Of a stretch of DNA of 64,000 nt, positions 27,711-36,424 are shown in pieces. Below the pieces are notes generated by a model. The model did no database searches. It was not told the DNA's origin and saw nothing but the letters and a program-made list of their open reading frames with translations. The DNA is taken from contig CAKTZI010000016.1 of the NCBI GenBank assembly GCA_934635385.1, forward strand, positions 12,841 to 76,840, written 5' to 3'. The position numbers and the translations under genes were made by a program. This DNA is from an uncultured Kiritimatiellota bacterium (GTDB taxonomy: Bacteria; Verrucomicrobiota; Kiritimatiellia; RFP12; UBA1067). Within the stretch, counting starts at the first letter, position 1; the number at the start of each line of letters is the position of its first letter.

Positions 27711-27931
27711 TTTAGTCTTCCTCCGTTTCGACGACAGACGGCGGAGAGATCGGAAAGGGCTTCTTCAATCGAATAGGCGTGCTCGACGGCATAATGGCGG
27801 TCGAGAAAGTCGATGCCTGCATGATTCCTCAAGTAGTCAAAGCCATCGACGTAAGTCAGGCCGTGCGCATCCGAGAATTCAGTTACGCAAGCAACAATGT
27901 AGTCGATTTTGTCTCGCACAGGTTGGCTCAT
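27707..27931 (-). CDS. DUF3791 small protein, likely antitoxin partner
   Basis: 74 residues. IDYIVACVTEFSDAHGLTYV, FDYLRNHAGIDFLDRHYAVE and SIEEALSDLSAVCRRNGG match the pattern of DUF3791 proteins, which are nearly always encoded next to DUF3990. First gene of the three-gene minus-strand unit. Its ATG lies exactly where transcription from the TATAAT box at 27939 should begin, so it is leaderless, and the downstream genes are then reached by overlap coupling. Confidence 0.75.
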   Translation of the reverse strand: MSQPVRDKIDYIVACVTEFSDAHGLTYVDGFDYLRNHAGIDFLDRHYAVEHAYSIEEALSDLSAVCRRNGGRLK

Positions 27932-27938
27932 GGTGGTA

Positions 27939-27947
27939 ATTATACCA
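27939..27947 (-). promoter_or_regulatory. Leaderless promoter of the DUF3791-DUF3990 operon
   Basis: Minus-strand TGGTATAAT ends at 27939, 7 bases before ATG 27931. No convincing -35. Confidence 0.65.
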
Positions 27948-27970
27948 AATTCTGATGAGGAGGATGAAAC

Positions 27971-28170
27971 GCCCTTCGGGCGGCCTGCGGCCGGGCGGTG
28001 CGAGGCGACAGGGAGTTTCGCTTCGCGCCTTTCTGTCGGCTTCGACGCCCCCTCAGATTGTTTGTGTTAAGAAAAGAAAGAGATGCTGGGCGCAAGAAAG
28101 ATTCGCACGTGGCACGAAGCGTTCCTTCCGCGACCTCCCCTTGCCCCGCGCAAGCGGCTCTGTGTTAAAA
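27971..28170. repeat. Nested palindromic repeat element, copy 2 (module A with most of B deleted)
   Basis: Shares GCGGCCTGCGGCCGGGCGGT, GACAGGGAGTTTCGCTTCGC and the right end CGGCTCTGTGTTAAAA with the other copies. Module B is reduced to about 30 bases (TTTGTGTTAAGAAAAGAAAG), showing that B can be lost while A stays. The left end is replaced by CGCCCTTCGGGCGG. Confidence 0.8.
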
Positions 28171-28190
28171 ACATAAACGACCTACCCTCA

Positions 28191-28220
28191 TTGACGTGGG
28201 AGGGTTGCAGATGATATACT
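28191..28220 (+). promoter_or_regulatory. Orphan promoter upstream of a fossil gene
   Basis: TTGACG (28191-28196), an 18-bp spacer and TGATATACT ending at 28220. It now drives only a short frame and a repeat fragment. Confidence 0.5.
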
Positions 28221-28283
28221 CCCCTCTTAGAGGTCTCATGCCAGTGGCCTGTGACCTGTGCGTTACGTTAAAGAAGTAGTTTG

Positions 28284-28308
28284 AAACACAGAGCGGCCTG
28301 CGGCCGCC
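28284..28308. repeat. Fragment of repeat module A left end
   Basis: AAACACAGAGCGGCCTGCGG followed by CCGCC, identical in its core to the A left arm of the full copies, lying between the orphan promoter and the fossil frame. Confidence 0.6.
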
Positions 28309-28413
28309 ATGAAACCGAACAACATGAAAAAGAATATGCATCTGCAGAGAACCAAGAGAATCGTGGCGGTCGCGGGACTGCTGGCGGGTGCTGACGACGG
28401 GCGAGCCAAGTGA
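28309..28413 (+). pseudogene. Fossil start of a secreted-protein gene
   Basis: A 34-residue frame with internal MKKNMHLQRTKRIVAVAGLL: a positively charged start and the beginning of a hydrophobic core, like a signal peptide, but it stops at TGA 28411 before any mature protein. A promoter with consensus spacing lies upstream and a diverged repeat directly downstream, so I read it as a secreted gene whose body was replaced by repeat sequence. A functional small peptide cannot be excluded. Confidence 0.35.
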
Positions 28414-28740
28414 GGTTCGGCCGTTTTCCGTCAGCTTCGCCGCCCCATCAGACAACTCTGTGGCTTGGCCCGTCGGCCCGCCAGCTCGCGCGAACCGTCC
28501 TCCGAGGAATCGCCACCATACTCGAATGAGTGGTGTCGTGCGCGCGGAGGGGCTGGAAGTGGCGCGAGTGAGGAGCGACGACGAGACCGAGCGAGCAGCT
28601 TCCCGCTCCGACGCGCGTGCTGGCGGGCCGACGGGCCACGAATGCGAACGACTGTCGCGCAGCAAAAGCCTTTATTTGCTGAATGGCAGAGCCTTTTCCG
28701 TGGTCGAAAACGGAACGTGTTTGCGCGAAATAGACGGCGA
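28412..28740. repeat. Diverged repeat region with a 20-bp perfect inverted repeat
   Basis: TGGCCCGTCGGCCCGCCAGC (28466-28485) is perfectly complementary to 28619-28638. Between the arms lies a smaller hairpin (CACCA..CTC/GAG.TGGTG, 28512-28535). The left flank GTCAGCTTCGCCGCCCCATC and the right flank CCTTTATTTGCTGAATGGCA echo modules A and B. Confidence 0.65.
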
Positions 28741-28766
28741 TTTTTGCGCAAAGTAGACGGAAGAAT

Positions 28767-28796
28767 TTGACAAGCAGACCCGATTTATGATAGACT
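28767..28796 (+). promoter_or_regulatory. Probable promoter of the beta-helix gene at 28887
   Basis: TTGACA at 28767-28772. TATGAT (28786-28791) is at too short a spacing; TAGACT (28791-28796) is at 18 bp. Either would place the C tract inside the leader. Confidence 0.4.
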
Positions 28797-28846
28797 TCAC
28801 ATTTGTCAATGTGGAGGAATCGGGTGTGGCGGTGCGGTGCCGTGGG

Positions 28847-28863
28847 CCCCCCCCCCCCCCCCC
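28847..28863 (+). repeat. Homopolymer of 17 C in the leader of a secreted-protein gene
   Basis: Seventeen C in a row, 23 bases before ATG 28887. Such tracts slip during replication and are used by some bacteria for phase variation of surface proteins. Confidence 0.7.
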
Positions 28864-28886
28864 ATAAATGCTAAAAAATAACGAAA

Positions 28887-31805
28887 ATGAATACAAAACT
28901 AATAGTTAAAGCGTTTTTCGGGGCGGCTTTCGCCTTGACGGGCGCGCGGCTCTCGGCGGAAACGAGGGTCGTCGATAAGCTCAACGGGCCGTATTTTTCG
29001 GTTCAAGATGCCGTTGATGCGGCCGCAGAAGGCGATACCGTCTTCATCAAGAACGGCGTCCATGACGTGGGCGGGAAACTCGACGGCTTCTCGACCTCCA
29101 TGTCGAACCGCGTCTACGTCACGAAGTCCCTCACGCTCATCGGCGAGTCGAAGGAAGGTGCGATCATCAAGGGCGCCCACGCGACGGAGGGCGTTGACGA
29201 CAAGGGCCTCGGCTGTGGCGCGAACGCCGTCCGCTGTCTCGGCATCAACGCGGACAACGTCGTCGTCTCGAACCTCACGCTCACGGGCGGCGCGACGCGC
29301 AGCACGACCGCCGGGAACGACAAGGAGGAGAACAACGGCGGTGGCGTCTATGCGGTGAACGGGAAGAAGGGCATTGTCCTGGTGGACTGCATCGTCTCCA
29401 ACAACGTCGCCCGGCGTGCGGGTGCGGTGCGCTATGGTGCAGATGGTGCGGCCAACCACGGCAACTGCCTTCTCGTGCGCACGTGGGTTCACGCCAACAA
29501 GGCGGTTGACCGCGATCCGGACGTGCGCGGCTGTTTCGCGGCGTTCTGCCTGTTCACGGGGCATTACAGCAGCGGAACGATCACATATGCGGCGACGTTC
29601 GTGAACTGCACGTTTGCGGATGGCTTCGGACGCAACCACAGCGAAACGGCGAACGTTGTCGGCTACAACTGTCTCTTCGCCGACACGTGGTTCAAGGACG
29701 ACGGCAAGGCCCAGTGGTTTAACTGCGCGTTCAACAAGCAGGACGCCACCACGACCTCGACAACGAACGCGGCGTGCGTCTTCAATCCCGGCTACGACCT
29801 CTTCATGGCACCGCCGCTTGTCGACTACCGTCTCCACTACGGCGCGACGGCGGTCATCGGCAAAGGCGACGCTTCGTTTCTTGAGAAGATTCCCGAAGCC
29901 TATCGCACCCTCGACTTCTACGGCCATGCGGTCGATACGGCGTCCGTAAGCCTCGGCTGTGCGCAGGAGATCGTCACGCCGACCGGCGGCACGATCTCGT
30001 TTGCCAGACAGGACTGCATGTCATCGACTGACACTGCTGACCGAAAGTCCGGGTTCGCGCCAACGACGGATTATGGGTTCTACTTCTTCAACGGCGTGTG
30101 CCTCATGTCGGCGAAGGTTCTCGGCTACATCCGCACAATGGAAGGCCGCACGGTCGTCACGGTCACGCATGATCCGTCGGGCGCACGGCTGGCGGCAGCG
30201 CAGAAGGGTCTCCATTCGTTCACGGCCTCGGGCGCGGACACGATGCGCCGCTATGCGAACGAAGATGGCGCGTTCGTCTTTGTCGCGCCGTCCGTCGGCA
30301 AGACGCTGACGCTGACGCCGAACTTCAACGCGGCCGTCCTCCACGTGGACCGCGCCGCGACCGCCGCCGAGTCGGACGGGACGGAGGCGGCGCCGTATGC
30401 GAGCCTTCCGGCGGCGCTGGCGGCCGTGCCGTCGGGCGCGTTTGCGACCGTGTACGTGAAGGCGGGCGTCTACGACAACGGGACGATGACGCAGACGAAG
30501 CGGTTCGGCAACATCGCCACCACGGCGTACACGCACAAGGCGCGCGCCGTCGTGCCGGCGAACGTGTCGGTCGTCGGCGTGGGCGCGGACAAGACGTTTA
30601 TCGTCGGCGCAGATGACCCGTCGGCGGAGGCGGTGAACAAGGGCTGCGGTCCGGCGGCGGTTCGCTGTGTCGCGCTCGCGAAGGGTGCGCGGCTTTCGGG
30701 CTTCACGCTGACGGGTGGGCGCACGGACGTGGGGACGGCCGCCCTCAACAACGGCGATGACTTCCACGGCGGCGGCGTGCTGGCCGAGTATGGAACGGAA
30801 TCCGAGTTGGCGGTCGTCACGGACTGCGTGATCTCGAACTGCGTCGCGCGGCGTGGCGGCGGCGGCTTCTTCGGCGTCTACAACCGCGTCCGCTTCCTCG
30901 ACAACAGCATCATCCAGAGCGGCAACGGCTCGGCCGTGCGCGGCGATGGGGTCGGGAACTGCTTCCTCGTGAACTGCCTGATCGACCGGAACGAGGGCGA
31001 CGCGACGGTCTACTACCTCGAACTCGTGAACTGCACGCTTGGCGCGGACAACACGCAGGGCGGGAACAGGAACGGCATGAGGGTGATCCGCGATGCGGGG
31101 GATGTCCGCAACTGCCTGATCCTCGGCACGAAGAGCGCGTCCGGGAAGACAGACGAACAGGGCGTCGTCACGCACACGAAGTTCTACAACTGCGTCTTCT
31201 CGATGGAGACGAAGGCCTACCTGGACAAGACGGTCAACAAGACCTATGTGGACACGAGCTGCGTCGCGACAGCGGATCTGTCCGTGGACGAGAACCTCGC
31301 GCCGGTCATCGGCGCGAACGCGGCTGTCGATGCGGCGGACGCGGCGGCCTATGACGCGGAGAAATGGGGCGATCGCGACGTCTACGGGAATCCGCGCACG
31401 ATGAACGGCAACCGGCTGGACGTCGGCGCCGTCGAGGGCGACTGGAAGGCGGCCTACGCGAAGAAGATCGGCAAGCGGATCGCCGTCACGGCGGCGGATT
31501 CGGCGGTGGAGCTGGTCGAGGACGGCGTGAAGATCCCGGCGGGCGCGTCGCTCGCGGCGACGATTGGTCGTGCGGGACGCGCGAATGGCGTGTATGTCCT
31601 GAAGGCGACGGTCGATGACGGCGCGACGTGCGCGGTCACGCGAGACGGCGACGCGGCGGCGACGCTGACGGCGGGCGCGAATGCGGCGCGGTATGCGACG
31701 GGCGAGACGGGGCTGACGGATCTTGTCTTCACGGCGGATGCGCTCGGCTCGACGGTGCTGTCGTCGCTCAAGGCCGACACGGGCGTGTTGGTGATCCTGC
31801 GGTAG
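28887..31805 (+). CDS. Large secreted parallel beta-helix protein (two tandem beta-helix domains)
   Basis: 972 residues. Signal peptide KLIVKAFFGAAFALTGARLSA. Two homologous halves, at about 27-350 and 480-860, each begin with a DUF1565-like opening (FSVQDAVDAAAEGDTVFIKN; YASLPAALAAVPSGAFATVY). Each continues with coils rich in Asn-Cys ladders (NVVVSNLTLTGGATRSTT, VVTDCVISNCVARRGGGG, FVNCTFADGF, NCLIDRNEG). The last 110 residues form a separate all-beta end (IAVTAADSAVELVEDG). Likely a cell-surface or secreted adhesin-like or polysaccharide-acting protein; no catalytic residues are assigned. It follows a 17-C tract that could switch expression. Last part of the leader lacks a clear ribosome site. 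Confidence 0.8.
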   Translation: MNTKLIVKAFFGAAFALTGARLSAETRVVDKLNGPYFSVQDAVDAAAEGDTVFIKNGVHDVGGKLDGFSTSMSNRVYVTKSLTLIGESKEGAIIKGAHATEGVDDKGLGCGANAVRCLGINADNVVVSNLTLTGGATRSTTAGNDKEENNGGGVYAVNGKKGIVLVDCIVSNNVARRAGAVRYGADGAANHGNCLLVRTWVHANKAVDRDPDVRGCFAAFCLFTGHYSSGTITYAATFVNCTFADGFGRNHSETANVVGYNCLFADTWFKDDGKAQWFNCAFNKQDATTTSTTNAACVFNPGYDLFMAPPLVDYRLHYGATAVIGKGDASFLEKIPEAYRTLDFYGHAVDTASVSLGCAQEIVTPTGGTISFARQDCMSSTDTADRKSGFAPTTDYGFYFFNGVCLMSAKVLGYIRTMEGRTVVTVTHDPSGARLAAAQKGLHSFTASGADTMRRYANEDGAFVFVAPSVGKTLTLTPNFNAAVLHVDRAATAAESDGTEAAPYASLPAALAAVPSGAFATVYVKAGVYDNGTMTQTKRFGNIATTAYTHKARAVVPANVSVVGVGADKTFIVGADDPSAEAVNKGCGPAAVRCVALAKGARLSGFTLTGGRTDVGTAALNNGDDFHGGGVLAEYGTESELAVVTDCVISNCVARRGGGGFFGVYNRVRFLDNSIIQSGNGSAVRGDGVGNCFLVNCLIDRNEGDATVYYLELVNCTLGADNTQGGNRNGMRVIRDAGDVRNCLILGTKSASGKTDEQGVVTHTKFYNCVFSMETKAYLDKTVNKTYVDTSCVATADLSVDENLAPVIGANAAVDAADAAAYDAEKWGDRDVYGNPRTMNGNRLDVGAVEGDWKAAYAKKIGKRIAVTAADSAVELVEDGVKIPAGASLAATIGRAGRANGVYVLKATVDDGATCAVTRDGDAAATLTAGANAARYATGETGLTDLVFTADALGSTVLSSLKADTGVLVILR

Positions 31806-31827
31806 GGAGCGGTCGTCGGGCGAGAGG

Positions 31828-32054
31828 CCTGCGGCGCTAAACACGGAGGATGCGGAGAATGGAAGGCACGGAGAAAGAAAAGAAGGATGACGTGATCGAT
31901 GCTCCTCCGTGTCTCTCAAACTCCGTAACCTCCGCGTTAAACGCCGTAGGCAGATCCTGTTGCTCGGGCTTTGAGGGGTGGTTGGTTTTAACACAGAGCG
32001 GCCTACGGCCGGGCGACGCTCCCCTTGCCCCGCGAAGCGGCTCTGTGTTACAAT
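31828..32054. repeat. Nested repeat element, copy 4 (module C plus a short A hairpin)
   Basis: Module C: GCGCTAAACACGGAG on the left and CCTCCGCGTTAAACGCC on the right, with ACGGAG/CTCCGT words inside. A then follows in a minimal form (31987-32050): TTTTAACACAGAGCGGCC to GCGGCTCTGTGTTA with only about 20 bases between. It ends 30 bases before the next gene. Confidence 0.85.
32025..32054 (+). promoter_or_regulatory. Promoter formed by the right end of the repeat
   Basis: TTGCCC (32025-32030), an 18-bp spacer and TGTTACAAT ending at 32054, all within the A module end. It points at the FAD oxidoreductase gene, which has GAAGGAGATAA before its ATG. Confidence 0.5.
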
Positions 32055-32083
32055 CTAACAACAAAAAGAGAAGGAGATAACCT

Positions 32084-33406
32084 ATGAAGCGATTGATGGT
32101 GTTTCTGGTTGCCGGGATGGCGTTGATGTGCTCGGCGTCTGGCGCGGACACGTATGACGTCATCGTCGCCGGCGGTGGGCCGGCGGGCATCGGCGCCGGG
32201 TACATGGCGGCGGCGCGTGGCGCGAAGACACTCGTCCTGGAGAAGTCCGGTCGCCTCGGCGGCATGGCCGTTCAGGCGATGGTCAGTCCGTTCTCGTTCT
32301 CCGTCGACAGCCCCGTCGTGCGGCGGCTCGCCGCGCGGCTCGCGATGGGCAAGACCGTCGACTTCGCGCGCGCGGACGTGCTGGCCTACGATGCGTTGAC
32401 CGAAGTCGGCGCGGACGTCCTTCTGCACGCGGACGTGATTGCGCCGGTGATGGAGGGCCATCGCGTGGTCGGGCTGGAGGTGAACCTTGCCGAGGGACGG
32501 CGCGTCTTCCGAGCGAAGGTCGTCATTGACGCGACGGGCGACGGCGTTGTCGCGGCGGCGGCGGGCGTTCCCTACGAACAGGGGCGTGCGGACGACGGAC
32601 TCGTCCAGCCGATGAGCGTCATGTTCACGGTCGGCGGCATCGCGCCGGGCCGGCGGCTGATCGCCGTTTCGGAGGAACAGGCGCGTGAGCAGAAGATCGG
32701 CGGAAAGACGTGGGAGGCGATCGTCGCCGAGGAAATCGCCGTCGGCAACCTGCCGCCGGAGGTTTCGGTCATCCGCCTCTACTGGGCGCCGGAAGAGACG
32801 ATGACGGTCGTCAACGCGACGCAGGTCTGTGGCCTCGACGGCGCGAAGTCGTCCGACCGCACACGTGCGGAGATCGTTTGCCGCAAGCAGGCCTTTCAGG
32901 TGCTGGACGTCCTGCGCCGCCGGGTGCCGGGCTACGAGAAGGCGCAGATCGTGGAGATGCCGGCGGTCGTCGGCGTGCGCGAGACGCGGCGGTTCGAGGG
33001 CGTCGACCGACTGACGACGGAGGACGTGCTGACGGGTCGGAAGCGTGCGGACGCGATTGCACGGAACTGCTCGTTCGTGATCGACATCCACAATCCGGCG
33101 GGCGGCGGACAGGCGCATGGACGCGGCGAGAGCGCGACGGGCGGTGCGCGGCGCGTAAAGCCGTATGACATCCCGTATGGTGCGCTCGTGCCGAAAAAGG
33201 TCGAGGGACTGCTGTTCTGCGGACGCTGCCTCTCGGCGTCGCATGAGGCGCTGGCGTCGTGCCGCGTGATGGGCAATGCGATGGCGACGGGCATTGGCGC
33301 GGGCGCGGCGGCGGCCTATGCGGTGCGGCAGGGCGTTGCGCTGCGGGACGTGCCGGCGGAGAAGCTCGATCTCTTCGGCCCTGAACCTGAACGGAGTGGA
33401 AAGTGA
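32084..33406 (+). CDS. Secreted FAD-dependent oxidoreductase (FAD_oxidored family)
   Basis: 440 residues. Signal peptide MKRLMVFLVAGMALMCSASG, then a canonical FAD motif DVIVAGGGPAGIGAGYMAAA (GGGPAG at 30-35), EKSGRLGGMAVQAMV and the C-terminal LFCGRCLSASHEALASCRVM seen in PF12831 proteins. Unlike the paralog at 24853 its nucleotide motif is intact. GAAGGAG is 8 bases before the ATG. The reaction is unknown; members are often labelled xanthan-lyase-like without proof. It is flanked on both sides by repeat elements and appears to be transcribed from the upstream one. Confidence 0.85.
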   Translation: MKRLMVFLVAGMALMCSASGADTYDVIVAGGGPAGIGAGYMAAARGAKTLVLEKSGRLGGMAVQAMVSPFSFSVDSPVVRRLAARLAMGKTVDFARADVLAYDALTEVGADVLLHADVIAPVMEGHRVVGLEVNLAEGRRVFRAKVVIDATGDGVVAAAAGVPYEQGRADDGLVQPMSVMFTVGGIAPGRRLIAVSEEQAREQKIGGKTWEAIVAEEIAVGNLPPEVSVIRLYWAPEETMTVVNATQVCGLDGAKSSDRTRAEIVCRKQAFQVLDVLRRRVPGYEKAQIVEMPAVVGVRETRRFEGVDRLTTEDVLTGRKRADAIARNCSFVIDIHNPAGGGQAHGRGESATGGARRVKPYDIPYGALVPKKVEGLLFCGRCLSASHEALASCRVMGNAMATGIGAGAAAAYAVRQGVALRDVPAEKLDLFGPEPERSGK

Positions 33407-33835
33407 GGATAGGTAGATGCCTGCGGCGCTAAACACGGAGGGAGCGGAGGATGGGAGACACGGAGTGGTTGTTTTTTAACACAGAGCGGCCTACGGCCGG
33501 GCGGTGCGAGGCGACAGGGAGTTTCGCTTCGCGCCTGTCTGTCGGCTTCGTCGCCCTCTTAGACTGTTTGTGTTTTAACGCAAAGAACGCAGAAGGGAGA
33601 AACGCAAAGGTACGCAAAGACCTTTGTTGGCTGGGCATCAAGAGCCTTTGCGAACTTTGCGTCAGAACCTTTGCGGCCTTTGCGTTAAAAAGATATACAG
33701 GGTGCAAGAACTTGTCGCTCAGGACGCGAAGCGTTTCTCTCGCGACACTCCTCTTGCCCCGCGAAGCGGCTCTGTGTTTAAAAACAGCCGCTCTGTGTTA
33801 AAATCTAAGGCTTGATGAGAAAGAGAGAAATGCGA
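33407..33835. other. Intergenic stretch of 429 bases made of repeat copy 5
   Basis: No gene. The plus-strand frame 33451-33801 stays open for 116 codons through the repeat, in the same frame as the tail of the serine hydrolase at 36603, but has no ribosome site and no recognisable domain. Confidence 0.65.
33421..33804. repeat. Nested repeat element, copy 5 (half C, full A enclosing full B)
   Basis: The clearest copy. Outer arms TTTTAACACAGAGCGGC (33475-33491) and its exact complement at 33787-33803 (17 bp). Inner module B has perfect 13-bp arms TTTTAACGCAAAG (33573-33585) and CTTTGCGTTAAAA (33678-33690). The left half of C precedes it. The right end of A is duplicated in tandem (33766-33780 and 33787-33803). 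Confidence 0.9.
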
Positions 33836-36424
33836 ATGAAACAAAGTGTGACTTTTCTGTTTGCCGCGATTCTGTTGATAGGTGCGGCAAGAGCGGCGGC
33901 GACGGTGCGCGCCGACGTTGTTCGCCCCGTGCCGTTCGCGCGCGCGTTCACGGTCGCGGGCGTGACGAACGCGACGGTCGGCACGTTCGCCGTGCCGCCG
34001 GAGACGGATCTTCGTCCGTGGCGCGTGCGCTATTCGTTCCGCTACCGCACGGCGGGCTTTGCGGGCGAAGGGCTGCGGCTCGTCACACAGGCCGTGTTCG
34101 ACGGCGGTGCGCGGACGGACAACCTCACGCCCACCATCCGCAACCTGAACTGGGATGCGGGGACGACCTATCGTTGCGGTGCGTCCGAAGACTGGAAGAA
34201 GGTCGATCTCGACGTCGATTTCAAGAACGCGCTGCCGCCGGAAGTCCGCGTCGTCTGTGCGGGCCTGGTCGCGACGGGGCGCGTCGAATTCGCCGACTTT
34301 GCGGTGGCGCTCGTCCTGAAGCCGCGCCACTGGCTCACGGGCGGCGAGTTTCCGCTCGAAGGCGGCAACGTGCTGAAGCACGTCTTCTTCGCCGAGACGG
34401 GCACCGTCCACATCGCGCTTGCCGATCCGGCGCACGTCGTGCGGGCTGCCGTTCGCGTGCGTGACGCCGAGGGGAATGTCGTGGGCGCGACGCGTGCGCT
34501 GACCGCCGTCGATGCGGTGACTCTTGCGGGACGCGGATATTACACACTGGAGGTTGCCGCGTCCTACACCGACGGCACGAAGGTGACGACGACGGGCTCG
34601 GCCGTTGTGCTGGGCCCGGAACTCACCGCCGCGCAGACGGCGGGTTCGCGTTTCGGCGCGATGATCGTCAACGGCGGTGCGGGGGCGTTTACGCGCGCGC
34701 TCGGCAGCCGCTGGGATTGGCGGTTCTTCTTCCACGGCAAGGACAACGCCGCACTCGTCGGCCCGCAGTTCGGCGACGGCGCGATCTACGCGGGACACCA
34801 GTCGCCGATCTACCCGGCGGCGATGGATCCGGCGCACGTCGGGAAAGGCGGCATGTGGCCGGCGAAGGACTGGGACGTTCAGCGCACGTTGACGCGGGCG
34901 TTTCTGGAGAGGAATCCGTGCTTTGCGGGTCGTCGCCTCTGCCTCGTCAACGAGCCGGACTTCAAGTGGCGCGGCACGATCGCCGAAATGGTGCGCGCCC
35001 ACCGTATCTTCGCCGAGGAAGTCCACCGGCTCTACCCGACGTGTGAGGTGCAGGGTCCGGCCTGCAGCCGCGTGAAGCCGGAGTACCTGCGTGCGCTGGG
35101 ACAGGAGGGCTTTTTCGACTGCATCGATGCCGTCAACCTCCACGCCTACGTGGACGGCACGAAGCCGGAGGGCACGTTCCGCACGAAGCTGCGCGAGGGG
35201 ATGGACGTCATCCGCCGCGAATTCGCGTGTGCGAAACCCGTCTACATCACCGAGTTCGGCTGGACGACGGAGAACGGCACGTGGCAGGAGCCGGTGAGCG
35301 AACTCACCCAGGCGCGTTACCTGACACGCGCCTGCACGTTCATCGCCGCCGAGGACATCCGCGCGGCGGTTTGGTTCTGCGACTTCTACATCGCGCGCAA
35401 CTATGGCGAGGGCGGGTTCTCGATGCTGCGGCTCGGCAACGACTGCATCTCGCCGAAGCCGGCGGTCGCCGCGTTCGCGACGCTCGCGCGCAACCTCTCG
35501 GACGTGCAGGGGCGGATGCGTGCGCAGATGATCGGCCCGGAGACGTGGCTCGCGACGGGACGGCGTACGGACGGCTCGGCCGTCACGCTCGTCTGGACGC
35601 GCACGGGCGAGCGGGAGATTTCGCTGCCGGTGCATACCACGCGGGCGGAGAGCTTCCTCGGTACGCCCGTTGCGCTCGGCAACACGACGTTGCGCGTCTC
35701 CGAATCGCCGATCTACCTCTTCGGCGACACGACGTACGAAGGATCGGAATGGGTCGCGCCGACGGTGGATGCGGCGCAGCCGGTCGTCGTCGCTGCGGAC
35801 GAATATCCGCTCGGCCTGACGGGTACGGGCTGGAAATGCCGCGACAACCTACAGACGCCGGTTCTGCCCGACCGCTGCTGGACGGGTGACGCGGCGGCGC
35901 GCCTGCCCAAGATGCGCGTCGCCTATTCGTCCGAGGGGCTGATCTTCAACGTGGACATCTACGACTCGAAGCACGAGCAGCCATATGCGCAGGAGCGCCT
36001 GATCGAGGGCGATGCCGTCACGGTCGCGGTCGATGTCGATCGAGGGCTTGACTGGCAGCCGAACGCGCACATCACGAGCTTCAAGGGGCATCGCGCGTTC
36101 GAGTACACGGTCGCCTTGCGGGACGACGGCAAGCGCGAGGCCTGGCGGCGCAACGCCTGGGACTTCGACATTCGTCCGAACGCGCCGGTCGTCGTCTTCA
36201 ACGGCGTCACGCGCATCCGCAGCGACTTGACGCGCTACATGATCTGGCTCACGTGGCCGCGGCTGGGGCTGGAAGGTCCGCCGCCGCCCGGCACAAAGTT
36301 CGGCATCGCCGTCTCGGTGAGCGACCTGACGGACGGGAAGCTGAAGACGTATGACCTCTTCGGCGGCATCACCGGCACGCCCGACCCGACCAAATACGGC
36401 ACGTTCGTCTGCGAAGGGAAGTGA
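33836..36424 (+). CDS. Secreted clan GH-A (GH39-like) glycoside hydrolase with C-terminal CBM9-like domain
   Basis: 862 residues. Signal peptide KQSVTFLFAAILLIGAARAA. An all-beta N-terminal domain (25-270) precedes a TIM barrel: Glu373 in LVNEPDFKW is the expected acid/base and Glu473 in YITEFGWTT the nucleophile, the NE...E pattern of clan GH-A. The last ~180 residues (AAARLPKMRVAYSSEGLIFN, EGDAVTVAVDVD) resemble family-9-type carbohydrate-binding domains. Exact family and substrate are open. ATG 33836 has GAGAGAAA upstream; ATGs at 33815 and 33830 are alternatives. A paralog lies at 38384. Confidence 0.75.
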   Translation: MKQSVTFLFAAILLIGAARAAATVRADVVRPVPFARAFTVAGVTNATVGTFAVPPETDLRPWRVRYSFRYRTAGFAGEGLRLVTQAVFDGGARTDNLTPTIRNLNWDAGTTYRCGASEDWKKVDLDVDFKNALPPEVRVVCAGLVATGRVEFADFAVALVLKPRHWLTGGEFPLEGGNVLKHVFFAETGTVHIALADPAHVVRAAVRVRDAEGNVVGATRALTAVDAVTLAGRGYYTLEVAASYTDGTKVTTTGSAVVLGPELTAAQTAGSRFGAMIVNGGAGAFTRALGSRWDWRFFFHGKDNAALVGPQFGDGAIYAGHQSPIYPAAMDPAHVGKGGMWPAKDWDVQRTLTRAFLERNPCFAGRRLCLVNEPDFKWRGTIAEMVRAHRIFAEEVHRLYPTCEVQGPACSRVKPEYLRALGQEGFFDCIDAVNLHAYVDGTKPEGTFRTKLREGMDVIRREFACAKPVYITEFGWTTENGTWQEPVSELTQARYLTRACTFIAAEDIRAAVWFCDFYIARNYGEGGFSMLRLGNDCISPKPAVAAFATLARNLSDVQGRMRAQMIGPETWLATGRRTDGSAVTLVWTRTGEREISLPVHTTRAESFLGTPVALGNTTLRVSESPIYLFGDTTYEGSEWVAPTVDAAQPVVVAADEYPLGLTGTGWKCRDNLQTPVLPDRCWTGDAAARLPKMRVAYSSEGLIFNVDIYDSKHEQPYAQERLIEGDAVTVAVDVDRGLDWQPNAHITSFKGHRAFEYTVALRDDGKREAWRRNAWDFDIRPNAPVVVFNGVTRIRSDLTRYMIWLTWPRLGLEGPPPPGTKFGIAVSVSDLTDGKLKTYDLFGGITGTPDPTKYGTFVCEGK

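Larger units (their letters stand above)
27932..28886. other. Long region without an intact gene, 955 bases
   Basis: From left to right it holds: the operon promoter at 27939, repeat copy 2 (27971-28170), a good promoter (28191-28220), a short fossil signal-peptide frame (28309-28413), a diverged repeat with a 20-bp perfect inverted repeat (28466-28638), and the promoter plus 17-C tract in front of the beta-helix gene at 28887. No intact gene of normal length is visible on either strand. Confidence 0.7.
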
